From Agromyces sp. ISL-38 (lineage in GTDB: Bacteria; Actinomycetota; Actinomycetes; Actinomycetales; Microbacteriaceae), in NCBI RefSeq assembly GCF_018613935.1, contig NZ_JAGGPF010000009.1, positions 310,001-374,000 of the forward strand: a DNA stretch of 64,000 nucleotides, written 5' to 3'. The first letter of the stretch is position 1, and each line of letters starts with the position of its first letter. The notes beneath the pieces were generated by a model. That model had not been told where the DNA came from. It saw nothing but the letters and a program-made list of their open reading frames with translations, and did not search any database. Position numbers and translations under genes: made by a program. Shown piece after piece: positions 1-7,708 of the stretch.

Positions 1-297
1 CACGTGCTCGAGCAGGCGCGCGCCGAGCCCGCGGCCGCGTGCCGCGGCATCCGTGCGCATCGATTTCAGCTCGCCATGAGTCGGGTCGATCTCCTTCAGG
101 GCGACGCAGCCGAGGATGACGTCGCCGTCGGCGATCGTCCAGAAGGTCACCTCGGGCACCGTCAGCCCCGACACGTCGAGTGCGTGCACGCTCTCGGCGG
201 GCGACGTCGCGAACATGTCGGTCAGATGGTCTTCGAGCAGGCGGATGACTCGTTCGTCGGCGAGGTCGCCGGGTTGGATGTCGGTCGTAGTCGTCAC
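1..297 (-). CDS. GNAT family N-acetyltransferase (C-terminus off the window)
   Basis: This is a GCN5-related acetyltransferase cut by the left edge of the window, so only the first 99 residues are visible. The start is GTG at 297. The sequence after EIDPTHGELKSMRTD runs into ARGRGLGARLLEH, the acetyl-CoA pyrophosphate-binding R/Q-x-x-G-x-G/A motif that defines the family. The piece before it (about residues 55-80) forms the usual beta strands leading into motif A. The substrate cannot be told. It is transcribed away from the next gene, leaving about 140 bases between them for promoters. The family call is secure; the exact start is slightly uncertain. Confidence 0.8.
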   Translation of the reverse strand, partial: MTTTTDIQPGDLADERVIRLLEDHLTDMFATSPAESVHALDVSGLTVPEVTFWTIADGDVILGCVALKEIDPTHGELKSMRTDAAARGRGLGARLLEHV

Positions 298-438
298 CCG
301 ACCATCTTCGCTGCCGTTTGCCGACGCACCCAAATCGTTGCGAAGGCGGGGCGACTGGCCTGTTCGCGCCGACGCGCAAGCCGTTCCTCGAGGCGGCGTC
401 GATGGCTACCCTGAAAGGAGACAGATTCGGGGCCCGGC

Positions 439-831
439 ATGACGGAACCCATCTTTTACATCGACCGCTCAGACATCCGCCAGGGCAAGCTCGCGGAGGT
501 CGAGGATGCGTTGCGCGATCTGGCCGCGTTCGTCGAGGAGCGCGAGCCGCAGCTGATCGCGTACCACTTCTACATCGACGAGTCCGAGTCCACGATGACC
601 ACGGTGGCCGTCCATCCTGATTCGGCGTCGATGGAACTCCACATGGAGCTCGGCGGGGCCAAGTTCCGCGCGTTCGGTCCGCTCATCCGCATGCGATCCA
701 TCGACGTCTTCGGCCGGCCGAGCCAGGCAGTCGTGGACCAGGTGCGGCAGAAGGCCGAGATGCTCGGCGGAGGCACCGTCACGTTTCACAGCCTGCAGGC
801 AGGATTCAGCCGATTGGAGCCCCTCGCGTGA
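439..831 (+). CDS. small dimeric alpha/beta-barrel-like protein, function unknown
   Basis: A 130-residue soluble protein without a signal peptide or membrane segment. The opening (MTEPIFYIDRSDIRQGKLAE) and the alternation of strands and helices resemble antibiotic-biosynthesis-monooxygenase (ABM)-type dimeric ferredoxin-fold proteins, which is a fold inference and not a firm family match. A purine-rich AAAGGAG at 413-419 lies rather far from the ATG. A strong hairpin terminator follows at 854-891. It is alone in its transcription unit. Substrate or catalytic role is unknown. Confidence 0.65.
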   Translation: MTEPIFYIDRSDIRQGKLAEVEDALRDLAAFVEEREPQLIAYHFYIDESESTMTTVAVHPDSASMELHMELGGAKFRAFGPLIRMRSIDVFGRPSQAVVDQVRQKAEMLGGGTVTFHSLQAGFSRLEPLA

Positions 832-853
832 CAGCGCGTCGCCCGCGACATGA

Positions 854-891
854 CGAACGCCCGGCCGTCAAGAATTGGGGCCGGGCGTTCG
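854..891. terminator. 13-bp-stem hairpin terminator
   Basis: Arms 854-866 (CGAACGCCCGGCC) and 879-891 pair perfectly around a 12-base loop. It sits just after the 439-831 gene and directly before a REP-like repeat, between convergent genes, so it may work in both directions. Confidence 0.8.
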
Positions 892-898
892 GGCGTCA

Positions 899-943
899 GG
901 TGGTCTCGATACGCGTCGCCTCCGGCGGCGCTACTCGACCACC
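899..943 (+). repeat. REP-like palindromic repeat, copy 1
   Basis: Imperfect palindrome beginning GGTGGTCTCGATACG and ending CTACTCGACCACC. GTCGCC and GGCGGC pair at the tip around a short loop (TCC here, TTC in most other copies). It lies between convergent genes. Read on the minus strand, its end supplies the last codons and stop (Val-Val-Glu-stop) of the VOC gene at 931-1557. Confidence 0.8.
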
Positions 944-1557
944 GAGGTCACGGATGCGGGCTCCCACGCAAACCCGTCGGGGTCGATGAACGACTCGGCG
1001 CCGCTGTTGATGAGCAGTCGGTGCGATCCCGTGCCCTCGGGAGCGACGCCGGCGTCCTTGGCGAGGGCGCGGCGCTTGTAGAGCCCCAGACCGACTGGGC
1101 TCGACGGCATGGAGAAGTCGACGTAGCTGCCGAAGCTCTTCCCGACGGTGAGGCCGCGGTCGACGTGGAACCGCTTGCTCGCGCCCACGTCTTCGGCACC
1201 GAGTAGGAGCACGACCTGGTCAACCTGCCGGGTGGCGGGACCGGTGTCCTTCTTCGCCGACGTCGCGACCTTCCAGATCGTGCCGTCGGGGGCCTGCACG
1301 ACGCCGCCGTAGCCCCACAAGGACTTCTCGACCGGCTTGAGCGTGGTGGCGCCGGCGGCGACCGCCGAGTCGATCAGGCTGCTCACGGTCGAGGGCTGCG
1401 CCACGATGAGCGACAGGGTGAATCCGCGGAAGCCCGTGGTCGGGGCATCCGAGGCCCGCAGGCGCAGCAGATCGCCCAACCCGAAGGCGGCGTTGTAGAA
1501 GCGTTCGGCGGCCGCAGTGTCGGCCACCTCGAGAGTGATGGAGTCGATGGAGTTCAT
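931..1557 (-). CDS. VOC superfamily (glyoxalase/bleomycin-resistance fold) protein, copy A
   Basis: A 208-residue protein with two beta-alpha-beta-beta-beta modules (about residues 1-100 and 110-205), the fold of the vicinal oxygen chelate superfamily. It opens with MNSIDSITLEVADTAAAERF and repeats an equivalent strand at QVVLLLGAEDVGASKRFHVD, with DPDGFAWEP near the end, typical of VOC proteins. No catalytic assignment is possible because the metal ligands are not clear. A close paralogue lies at 1947-2555 on the same strand; the two are alike along nearly their whole length. The final VVE and stop codon come from the REP-like repeat, so the C-terminus has been replaced or extended compared with the paralogue. 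Confidence 0.85.
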   Translation of the reverse strand: MNSIDSITLEVADTAAAERFYNAAFGLGDLLRLRASDAPTTGFRGFTLSLIVAQPSTVSSLIDSAVAAGATTLKPVEKSLWGYGGVVQAPDGTIWKVATSAKKDTGPATRQVDQVVLLLGAEDVGASKRFHVDRGLTVGKSFGSYVDFSMPSSPVGLGLYKRRALAKDAGVAPEGTGSHRLLINSGAESFIDPDGFAWEPASVTSVVE

Positions 1558-1645
1558 ACCGATGACGCTATTCGGGCGCTCTCGGCGGCGCTTCTTAGAA
1601 ACTGATCGATTGCGTCGGATGCCTCGCCGATCGATGTCGGTGGGT

Positions 1646-1662
1646 AGTGAGACACTCTCACT
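1646..1662. promoter_or_regulatory. perfect palindrome touching a start codon
   Basis: AGTGAGA-CAC-TCTCACT has perfect 7-bp arms and ends at the base before the ATG of the 1663 gene. It leaves no room for a ribosome-binding site, so it is either an operator over a leaderless transcript start or chance. No regulator gene is adjacent. Confidence 0.4.
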
Positions 1663-1878
1663 ATGGAGGTCATCGAATTGCGGCAGACTCGACAGCTGGC
1701 GGTCGGCGACACGCTCGTGAACGCGTTCGGCCGGGCGTACGAGGTCACGAAGGTCTCGCCCGTCGGCCGAGGCATCCGCGTGCAGTACGTCACCGCCGAC
1801 GGCGTGGTGGGCCGCTTCACGGCCGCGCCAGATGCGGTCAGCCGCGTGCGCGTCGACCCGGTTTCTCGGGCTGCGTGA
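1663..1878 (+). CDS. small beta-rich protein of unknown function
   Basis: A 71-residue protein lying between the two VOC paralogues and on the opposite strand to both. Its sequence (LAVGDTLVNAFGRAYEVTKV, then RVQYVTADGVVGRF) alternates short strands and glycines, as in a small SH3-like barrel, which is inference. No Shine-Dalgarno sequence precedes the ATG; a palindrome abuts it instead. Codon usage is like that of the neighbours, which supports its being real. The function is not recognised. Confidence 0.6.
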   Translation: MEVIELRQTRQLAVGDTLVNAFGRAYEVTKVSPVGRGIRVQYVTADGVVGRFTAAPDAVSRVRVDPVSRAA

Positions 1879-1897
1879 GGCTGGGGCGCGTTCGCGA

Positions 1898-1942
1898 GGT
1901 GGTCTCGATACGCGTCGCCTTCGGCGGCGCTACTCGACCACC
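1898..1942 (+). repeat. REP-like palindromic repeat, copy 2
   Basis: Same sequence and orientation as copy 1, with CGCCTTCGGCG at the tip. It lies between the ends of the convergent genes 1663-1878 and 1947-2555. Here the stop of the VOC gene comes four bases before the repeat. Confidence 0.8.
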
Positions 1943-1946
1943 GAGC

Positions 1947-2555
1947 TTACGACGCTGGCGCCCACACGAAGCCGTCGGGGTCGGTGAACGACTCGGCGCC
2001 GCTGTTGATGATCAGCCGATGCGATCCGCTGCCCTCGGGAGCGACGCCGGCAACCTTGGCAAGCGCGCGGCGCTTGTAGAGGTTCAGGCCGACCGGATTC
2101 GACGGCTTGGTGAAGTCGACGTAGCTGCCGACGCTCTTCGCGACGGTGAGGCCGCGGTCGATGTAGAACCGCTTGCTCGCGCCCACGTCCTCGGCGCCGA
2201 GCAGGACCACGATCTCGTCGACCTGCCGGGTAACCGGACCGGTGTCCTTCTTCGCCGACGACGCGACCGTCCAGATCGCCCCGTCCGGGGCTTGCACGAC
2301 GCCCCCGTAACCCCACAAGGACTTCTCGGCCGGCTTCAGCGTGGTGGCACCGGCGTCGACAGCCGCGCCGATCAGACCATTGACGTTCGAAGGCTGCGCC
2401 GTGATGAGCGACAGGGTGAACCCGCGGAAGCCCGTGGTCGGGGCATCCGTGGCTCGGAGACGCAGGAGATCGCCCAGCCCGAAGGCGGCGTCGTAGAAGC
2501 GTTCGGCGGCCGCAGTGTCGGCCACCTCGAGCGTGATGGAGTCGATTGCGTTCAT
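1947..2555 (-). CDS. VOC superfamily protein, copy B
   Basis: A 202-residue paralogue of the 931-1557 protein, with the same double VOC module layout and the same conserved stretches (ITLEVADTAAAERFY, KSLWGYGGVVQAPDG, AKKDTGPVTRQVD). The two genes are similar in DNA as well, so this is a local duplication with the small plus-strand gene between them. A reading frame running past its stop into REP copy 2 would again end in VVE, which suggests the two copies once shared that C-terminal arrangement. The substrate is unknown. Confidence 0.85.
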   Translation of the reverse strand: MNAIDSITLEVADTAAAERFYDAAFGLGDLLRLRATDAPTTGFRGFTLSLITAQPSNVNGLIGAAVDAGATTLKPAEKSLWGYGGVVQAPDGAIWTVASSAKKDTGPVTRQVDEIVVLLGAEDVGASKRFYIDRGLTVAKSVGSYVDFTKPSNPVGLNLYKRRALAKVAGVAPEGSGSHRLIINSGAESFTDPDGFVWAPAS

Positions 2556-2586
2556 ACGGTCACGCTATTCCGCCTGCTCGATCGCG

Positions 2587-3459
2587 TCACTCTCGGAGGG
2601 GAAGCTGCTCACCGTTCGTCTGGCACGTCGGGCAGTATTGGGCGGTCGTGCTTGCGAACGAGAAGTCGCGGATCGTGTCGCCGCACACCGGGCACGTCTC
2701 CCCCGCCCTGCCGTGCACGCGCATGGCCGCGACTTTGACGGCCTTCAGCTGATCGATCGGGATGCCTCGGCGCCCTTCGATCGCTGACGTGATGGTGCCG
2801 ACCGTCGTGTCGAAGAGGCGGTCGAGTTCGGCCTCGGTCAGGGCTGCGGCGTGCGCAACGGGCGAGATCTTCGCCGTGTGGAGGATCTCGTCGGAGTACG
2901 CATTGCCGATGCCGGCGAGCGACTCCTGCTCCTGCAGCACGGCCTTGACCTGCTTGCGCCGACCCACGACGGCGCGGTCGAAGTCCGCCCTCGAGAAGGC
3001 CGGATCGGCCGGGTCGGGTCCGAGCTTGGCGACGGCCTGCACCTCGGCTGGATCGTCGACCACCGACAGGCCGAGCGACACCCAGCCACCGGCATCCGTG
3101 AACTCGAGCGCGCTGCCGTCGTCGAACTCGATGGTGACGAGCGCAGGCGCGGGACCGGCATCGGCGTCGTCGGCCCCGGTCACGGGCGCGTCGAAGCCGA
3201 CCGCGTCGTCGCCATCGCGCCAACGCGCCCAGCCGTGTCGGCCGAGCGACACCACGAGGTGGGCCTCTCCGAACACGAGGTCGACGAGCTTGCCGTGGCG
3301 CGTCGCTCCGGTCACGCGTTCGCCGACGAGCGACGACGGCGGCCTTGCCCGGGTCTTCGTCACGCGGAACTCGAGGACATCGACGTCGGTGATCGCACGG
3401 CCCGCTAGGCGCGCGCGGAGTTCCTCGACGAGCGCATCGACCTCGGGCGACTCCGGCAT
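2587..3459 (-). CDS. Fpg/Nei family DNA glycosylase (AP lyase)
   Basis: A bifunctional base-excision repair enzyme that removes oxidised bases and cuts the abasic site. A longer frame is open upstream, but the start at 3459 gives MPESPEVDALVEELRARL, which exposes Pro2 (the catalytic nucleophile) and Glu3 as the family needs. The conserved lysine lies in RHGKLVDLVF. The H2TH region (about residues 165-215) contains GIGNAYSDEILH. The C-terminal zinc finger has the exact family spacing C-x2-C-x16-C-x2-C, ending QYCPTCQ. Length (290 residues) is normal. Whether it acts on 8-oxoguanine (Fpg) or oxidised pyrimidines (Nei) cannot be fixed. Its 5' end overlaps a broken RidA reading frame on the other strand. 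Confidence 0.9.
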   Translation of the reverse strand: MPESPEVDALVEELRARLAGRAITDVDVLEFRVTKTRARPPSSLVGERVTGATRHGKLVDLVFGEAHLVVSLGRHGWARWRDGDDAVGFDAPVTGADDADAGPAPALVTIEFDDGSALEFTDAGGWVSLGLSVVDDPAEVQAVAKLGPDPADPAFSRADFDRAVVGRRKQVKAVLQEQESLAGIGNAYSDEILHTAKISPVAHAAALTEAELDRLFDTTVGTITSAIEGRRGIPIDQLKAVKVAAMRVHGRAGETCPVCGDTIRDFSFASTTAQYCPTCQTNGEQLPLRE

Positions 3460-3495
3460 GACGCCCAGCTTCGCAGAACGGACGGTCGTCGGAAA

Positions 3496-3795
3496 GAGGG
3501 CCAAGCGAACCGCATCGCGACCGGCGACCTCACCGGACAGGTCGCCCAGGTCCTCCGCAACACCGCCCTCGGCCTCGCCGGCGCCGGTGCCACCTTCGCC
3601 GATGTCGTGCGCTTGCGCTTCTTCTTGACCCAGTCAGCGCCAGAGAAGATCGGCGATTTCATGGCCGGCATCGAGCTCGTCGCAGACGAGCTGGGGCTGC
3701 CGCAGCCGCTGCCTCCTGTGTCGGTCATCGGCGTCGACTTCCTCTTCGAGCCCGATGTTCTTGTCGAACTCGAGGCGTACGCCGTCCTGGACTGA
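3496..3795 (+). pseudogene. RidA/YjgF-family remnant lacking its N-terminus
   Basis: An open frame encodes GQANRIATGDLTGQ, then LAGAGATFADVVRLRFFLTQ and VSVIGVDFLFEPDVLVELEA, which follow the second half of RidA-type imine/enamine deaminases. Going upstream in frame there is a stop at 3406 and no ATG, GTG or TTG before the conserved part. The first 25-30 family residues are missing, and that space is taken by the 5' end of the fpg/nei gene on the other strand. An internal GTG at 3607 could make only 62 residues. I call it a truncated remnant. Confidence 0.65.
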
Positions 3796-3898
3796 TCGAG
3801 CCGCTGATTGCGGCGGCGCGCTGAGGCCCAGCCCTGCGTGCCCGATGAATTCGAAGTGTCAGGATCGGAAATCGCGACGGCGCCCTCAGCGCCGGCCG

Positions 3899-5155
3899 CT
3901 ACCCCGCGGATCTGGCCGCCCGGCTCTGCTCCTCCACAAGCGGCGCACTGACCAGCAATTCGAGCGGCATGATGGCGGCACCGAGCGCCACGGTGTCCCC
4001 GCCGAACGTGCACGGCAGCAGGGTGAACTGCGCACCCGGCTGCCGGAGCGCAGCGGCGCGAGTGGCATCCTCGATGCGTGTGGCAAGCTTCGGCATCAGA
4101 CGCATTCCAACCCAGCCGCCGACGATCACGCGTTCAGGGTTGTAGAGATTCACGAGTCCGCCGAGCGCCAACCCCAGGGTGGCAACGGTCTCGTCGACCA
4201 CGCTGACCGCCGCCGCGTCGCCGGCCTCATTCGCCTCGAGCAGCTCACCGATCGCACCCCAACCGCTGCCCTCGAACGTGCCGCCGAGCTTCGACCACCG
4301 GTCGAGGATGGCTTGCGCGCCGAGGAACGCCTCGACGCACCCGCGGCGTCCGCAGCGGCACACCGGCCCGTCCGGATCGAGCGAGACGTGACCCCACTCG
4401 GCGGCGCTGCTGGCACGCCCCCGGTAGACCTCGCCGTTCACGATCACACCGAGCCCAACCCCTCGGCCGAGCAGCGCCACGAGCGCATGGTCGACGCCCG
4501 CAGCTGCGCCGAACCATTGTTCGGCCTTCGCCTGGGTCTTGGCACCGTTCTCGGCGAGCAGCGGCAGGTCATGGGTGAGCAGCGGTCGCACTGGTACGGG
4601 CGGCCAGCCGAGGCTTTCGGCGTAGAGCGTCTGCTCGCCCGAGGCATCCGTCTCCACAATGCCTGGCAAGCCCAGCCCAACGCCAACGACCCGCGACCAT
4701 CGCGCCGCGTTGCGCAACCGCAACGCCTCGACGGCGTCGCTCAGGTCGTTTCCGATCGCATCAGGCGATTCCTCCATGCGGCCGCCGCGGAACTCGCGGT
4801 CGATGCGCTTCATGCTGAGATCGAAGAGCTCGACGGCGACGCCGCGTTCCCCCACGTCGGCGCCGATCAGGTAGGCGCCGTCGGCCACCGGCTCGAGCAA
4901 TGACGTCGGCCGCCCGCCCTGCGAGGCGAGCAGGCCTGTCTCGGCGACGAGGCCTTCGGCGATGAGATCGCCGACGATGTTGGTCGCAGACGCCGGCGAG
5001 AGCCCGCACGCGGCGGCGAGCTCCGCACGCGTGCTGCTGCCCTCGGTGATGAGATGCGTGAGCGCCACAGCACGATTCTGGGTGCGCAAAGATCTCACCG
5101 TGGGCGACTGCCGGCCCCGACGCCGCTCGCCGTCAGGCACTGTGGGCGCGCTCAT
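3899..5155 (-). CDS. ROK family transcriptional regulator
   Basis: A 418-residue sugar-responsive repressor. Residues about 20-75 form a winged helix-turn-helix (RAELAAACGLSPASATNIVG). The rest is the ROK ASKHA fold with the zinc-binding CRCGRRGCVEAF signature (about residue 257) and the sugar-site region EWGHVSLD. It is the last gene of the beta-glucoside operon, its ATG lying 23 bases inside the end of the GH5 gene, so it is co-transcribed and probably translationally coupled. The simplest inference is that it represses its own operon and is released by the imported sugar or its phosphate. A TTAGnCTAA palindrome over the operon promoter (11445-11453) is a candidate site. Confidence 0.88.
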   Translation of the reverse strand: MSAPTVPDGERRRGRQSPTVRSLRTQNRAVALTHLITEGSSTRAELAAACGLSPASATNIVGDLIAEGLVAETGLLASQGGRPTSLLEPVADGAYLIGADVGERGVAVELFDLSMKRIDREFRGGRMEESPDAIGNDLSDAVEALRLRNAARWSRVVGVGLGLPGIVETDASGEQTLYAESLGWPPVPVRPLLTHDLPLLAENGAKTQAKAEQWFGAAAGVDHALVALLGRGVGLGVIVNGEVYRGRASSAAEWGHVSLDPDGPVCRCGRRGCVEAFLGAQAILDRWSKLGGTFEGSGWGAIGELLEANEAGDAAAVSVVDETVATLGLALGGLVNLYNPERVIVGGWVGMRLMPKLATRIEDATRAAALRQPGAQFTLLPCTFGGDTVALGAAIMPLELLVSAPLVEEQSRAARSAG

Positions 5156-6788
5156 GATCGTCCAAGGCTACCAACGGGTATCCGGCGCCTTCCGCGACCA
5201 GCCAAGCGAGTGTTGTCGCGGTTCGAGCGGTCGCGCGGATGCCGCCGGCGACGTTCGCGAGATCCGCGGGCGCCTCCTCGAGGTCGGGGTCGAGCGGGCA
5301 GTAGTCCGCGGCATCCGTGGACGCATCGACGTCGAACTGTACCCAGTCACCCGCAGCCAGATCGACGACGATCCGCTCGTCCCGATGGAAGGGCTGCCCC
5401 GCACGGTGTTCGAACGGGTTCTCGGGGTGCGGTTCGTCGGTCGCGAACCGGAGGGCCACGGTGTCGTCGAGCCGCAGATTCGGCACCCGCGGGTCCCCGG
5501 CCGAGGCGTACGAGCGCCCGGCACCGTCGAAGCCGTACGCCCAAGCCGGGATGACCGACGGGCGGATGCCGGTGACGGCTCGAACGACCTCGGGCCGTAG
5601 CGCGCACCGCTCGACCTCGATCGCGTCGAGCAGTGCATGGAACACCTCGACTGCCTCGCCGCGCGACAGCGCGGCCGGCCCCGCCGCGCTCGAGACGACG
5701 TCGGCCCACCCATCGGGCGCGACGACCGATGCGGGCGACGTGAGGGTGTCGATCTTCTTCCAGGGCCAGAGGTTCCACCCGATGCCGTGAGCCTCGAACA
5801 GGCGGAACGCAGCGAAGAGCCATTCGAGGTTGTGCTCGCCGCCCTCCCCCATATAGATCGGCAGGCCGAGGCGCTCGCGCGCCTCGAGGAACGGCGCGAT
5901 GCTCGCGACATCCGTCGGCGACCAGTACTTGTGGAACTGCAGCACCGAGTTCTCATCCCACACCTCGGTGAAGATGCTCCAGTTGGTGGCCCAATGCGAA
6001 CCCTCGTACATGAGCAGGTGGTGCGGGTCGATCTCGCGAATGGCGGCGGTGAGGTCACGGTAGAGCTCTCCGAGCTCCGCTGCGAACCCGTGCTGCCACT
6101 CGTTCGGCAGCGGCTCGTTCAGCAGGTCGTAGCCGAGCACGACGGGCTCGTCGCGGTAGCGGCGGGCGAGTTCCCGCCAGAGCTCGAGGGTGAGCTCGCG
6201 GTAGGTCTCATCCATGAAGAGCTCGGGCCGGTTGTTCGGGGAATCGTCGATGTTCGTGCCGGTCTGCCCGCCGGGTGCGCCGTGCAGGTCGAGCAGCACC
6301 CAGAGCCGGTGCTCGCGGCACCACTCGATGAGTCGATCGATGAGCGCGTAGCCGGCTTCGAGGGGTCGACCCGCCGAGTCCTGCACGACCCTGGAGTTGA
6401 TCGGCAGCCGCACGTGGTCGAACCCGAATGCGGCGATCGCGACGATATCGCGCTCGGTGATGAAGCGGTCGCGGAAACCCTGCCAGAAGCTCGCGGCCTC
6501 GTCGGGGCCGGCCAGCCGCTCGACGAGCGCCTCGATCTCTCGCGGCGATTCCGCGCCCGTTCCGAAGTGCCACATGTACCCCTCGGGCAGCAGCCAGTTC
6601 CCGAGTCCGACGCCCCTGAGCAGGAGCGGTCGACCCGAGCCATCGACGATCTGCGTGCCCGAGCGGCGGACGAAGCCGTCGAAGTTCGCGGGACGAGGCG
6701 CGAACCCGAGGTCGTCGATGGATGGAGTGAGGTGCGGCACGGATGCTCCTTGCTGGGTCATTTGGGTCACTCGGGTCATTCGGGTCAC
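5133..6788 (-). CDS. glycoside hydrolase family 5 (cellulase-type) enzyme, cytoplasmic
   Basis: A beta-glycosidase of the GH5 (beta/alpha)8 type. The proton donor is Glu in YDLLNEPLPNEW and the nucleophile Glu in IYMGEGGEHNLEW; the family arginine is in DHVRLPINSRV. After the barrel there is a beta-rich C-terminal domain of about 120 residues. There is no signal peptide, so it should act on oligosaccharides brought in by the adjacent ABC importer. Several starts are possible: GTG at 6788 overlaps the TGA of the upstream permease, and ATGs lie at 6779 and 6761. All sit in a 9-base tandem repeat of TGACCCRAR type. The barrel begins well downstream, so function does not depend on which is used. 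Confidence 0.85.
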   Translation of the reverse strand: MTRMTRVTQMTQQGASVPHLTPSIDDLGFAPRPANFDGFVRRSGTQIVDGSGRPLLLRGVGLGNWLLPEGYMWHFGTGAESPREIEALVERLAGPDEAASFWQGFRDRFITERDIVAIAAFGFDHVRLPINSRVVQDSAGRPLEAGYALIDRLIEWCREHRLWVLLDLHGAPGGQTGTNIDDSPNNRPELFMDETYRELTLELWRELARRYRDEPVVLGYDLLNEPLPNEWQHGFAAELGELYRDLTAAIREIDPHHLLMYEGSHWATNWSIFTEVWDENSVLQFHKYWSPTDVASIAPFLEARERLGLPIYMGEGGEHNLEWLFAAFRLFEAHGIGWNLWPWKKIDTLTSPASVVAPDGWADVVSSAAGPAALSRGEAVEVFHALLDAIEVERCALRPEVVRAVTGIRPSVIPAWAYGFDGAGRSYASAGDPRVPNLRLDDTVALRFATDEPHPENPFEHRAGQPFHRDERIVVDLAAGDWVQFDVDASTDAADYCPLDPDLEEAPADLANVAGGIRATARTATTLAWLVAEGAGYPLVALDDHERAHSA

Positions 6789-7708
6789 TTGAGTCCGGAG
6801 AGGGCGAAGCCCTGCACGACGTAGCGCTGGAAGATGATGAAGACGATGAGGATCGGCACGACCTGCACGGATGCCGCGGCCATCTGCAGTGACGGGTTCA
6901 CCGCGAGCTGCTGGTTCAGCAGCGCCAACCCGACCGAGAGGGTGTACAGGTTCTGGTCGCTCGCGATGATGAGCGGCCAGAGGAAGCTGTTCCATCCGGC
7001 GATGAACGTCAGCACCGCCTGCACGGCCAGGATCGGCTTGGAGATCGGCAGCACGATCATCAGGAAGATACGCAGTTCCCCGGCGCCGTCGATGCGAGCG
7101 GCCTCGAGGAGTTCGGTGGGGATGGTCGCCATGAACTGGCGGAACAGGAAGATGCCGAAGCCGCTCACGAGTGTCGGCAGGGCGATGCCGACCAGCGTGT
7201 TCGTCAGCCGGAACCCGTTGAGGATCAAGTAGGTGGGGATCATCGTGACCTGCACCGGGATCATCATCGTCGCGATCACGAGGAAGAAGAGCCCGCCCTT
7301 ACCGCGGAAGTCGTACTTCGCGAACGCATACCCGGCCATCGCCATGAACAGCAGGCCGATACCGCCGATCGCGACGACGATGAGCGTGTTCGCCAGGTAC
7401 CGGCCGAATTCGAGCTCGGTGAACAGCCGGGCGTAGTACTCGAACGTGGGCTCCTGGGCGACCAGCCGCGGTGGATGGTCGATCGACTCGCTCTGCGGTT
7501 TCACCGAGGAGAGGAGCATCCACACGAACGGGAACGCGGTGATGAGCGCGCCGACGGCGAGCGCGGCGCCGACGAGCGTCGTGAGCGTGCGACCGCGAGT
7601 GCGGCCGGGTCGGGTCGGCCGAAGGGGCGGCGGCTGCGGCATCCGTCGCGCGCCGGTTGCGAGGTCGGGAGCGGGCAACACGGCCGGTCGAAGATCAGTA
7701 CTCGACAT
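6785..7708 (-). CDS. carbohydrate ABC transporter permease, MalG/CebG type
   Basis: An inner-membrane subunit of a CUT1-type sugar importer, 307 residues. After a proline-rich cytoplasmic tail (about 40 residues) there are six hydrophobic segments. The EAA loop (EAARIDGAGELRIFLMIVLP) that docks on the ATPase is present. It begins 14 bases inside the end of the partner permease and ends by overlapping the GH5 start. No ATPase gene is in the operon; CUT1 systems of actinobacteria often share the MsiK ATPase encoded elsewhere, which is the likely case here. Confidence 0.92.
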   Translation of the reverse strand: MSSTDLRPAVLPAPDLATGARRMPQPPPLRPTRPGRTRGRTLTTLVGAALAVGALITAFPFVWMLLSSVKPQSESIDHPPRLVAQEPTFEYYARLFTELEFGRYLANTLIVVAIGGIGLLFMAMAGYAFAKYDFRGKGGLFFLVIATMMIPVQVTMIPTYLILNGFRLTNTLVGIALPTLVSGFGIFLFRQFMATIPTELLEAARIDGAGELRIFLMIVLPISKPILAVQAVLTFIAGWNSFLWPLIIASDQNLYTLSVGLALLNQQLAVNPSLQMAAASVQVVPILIVFIIFQRYVVQGFALSGLK

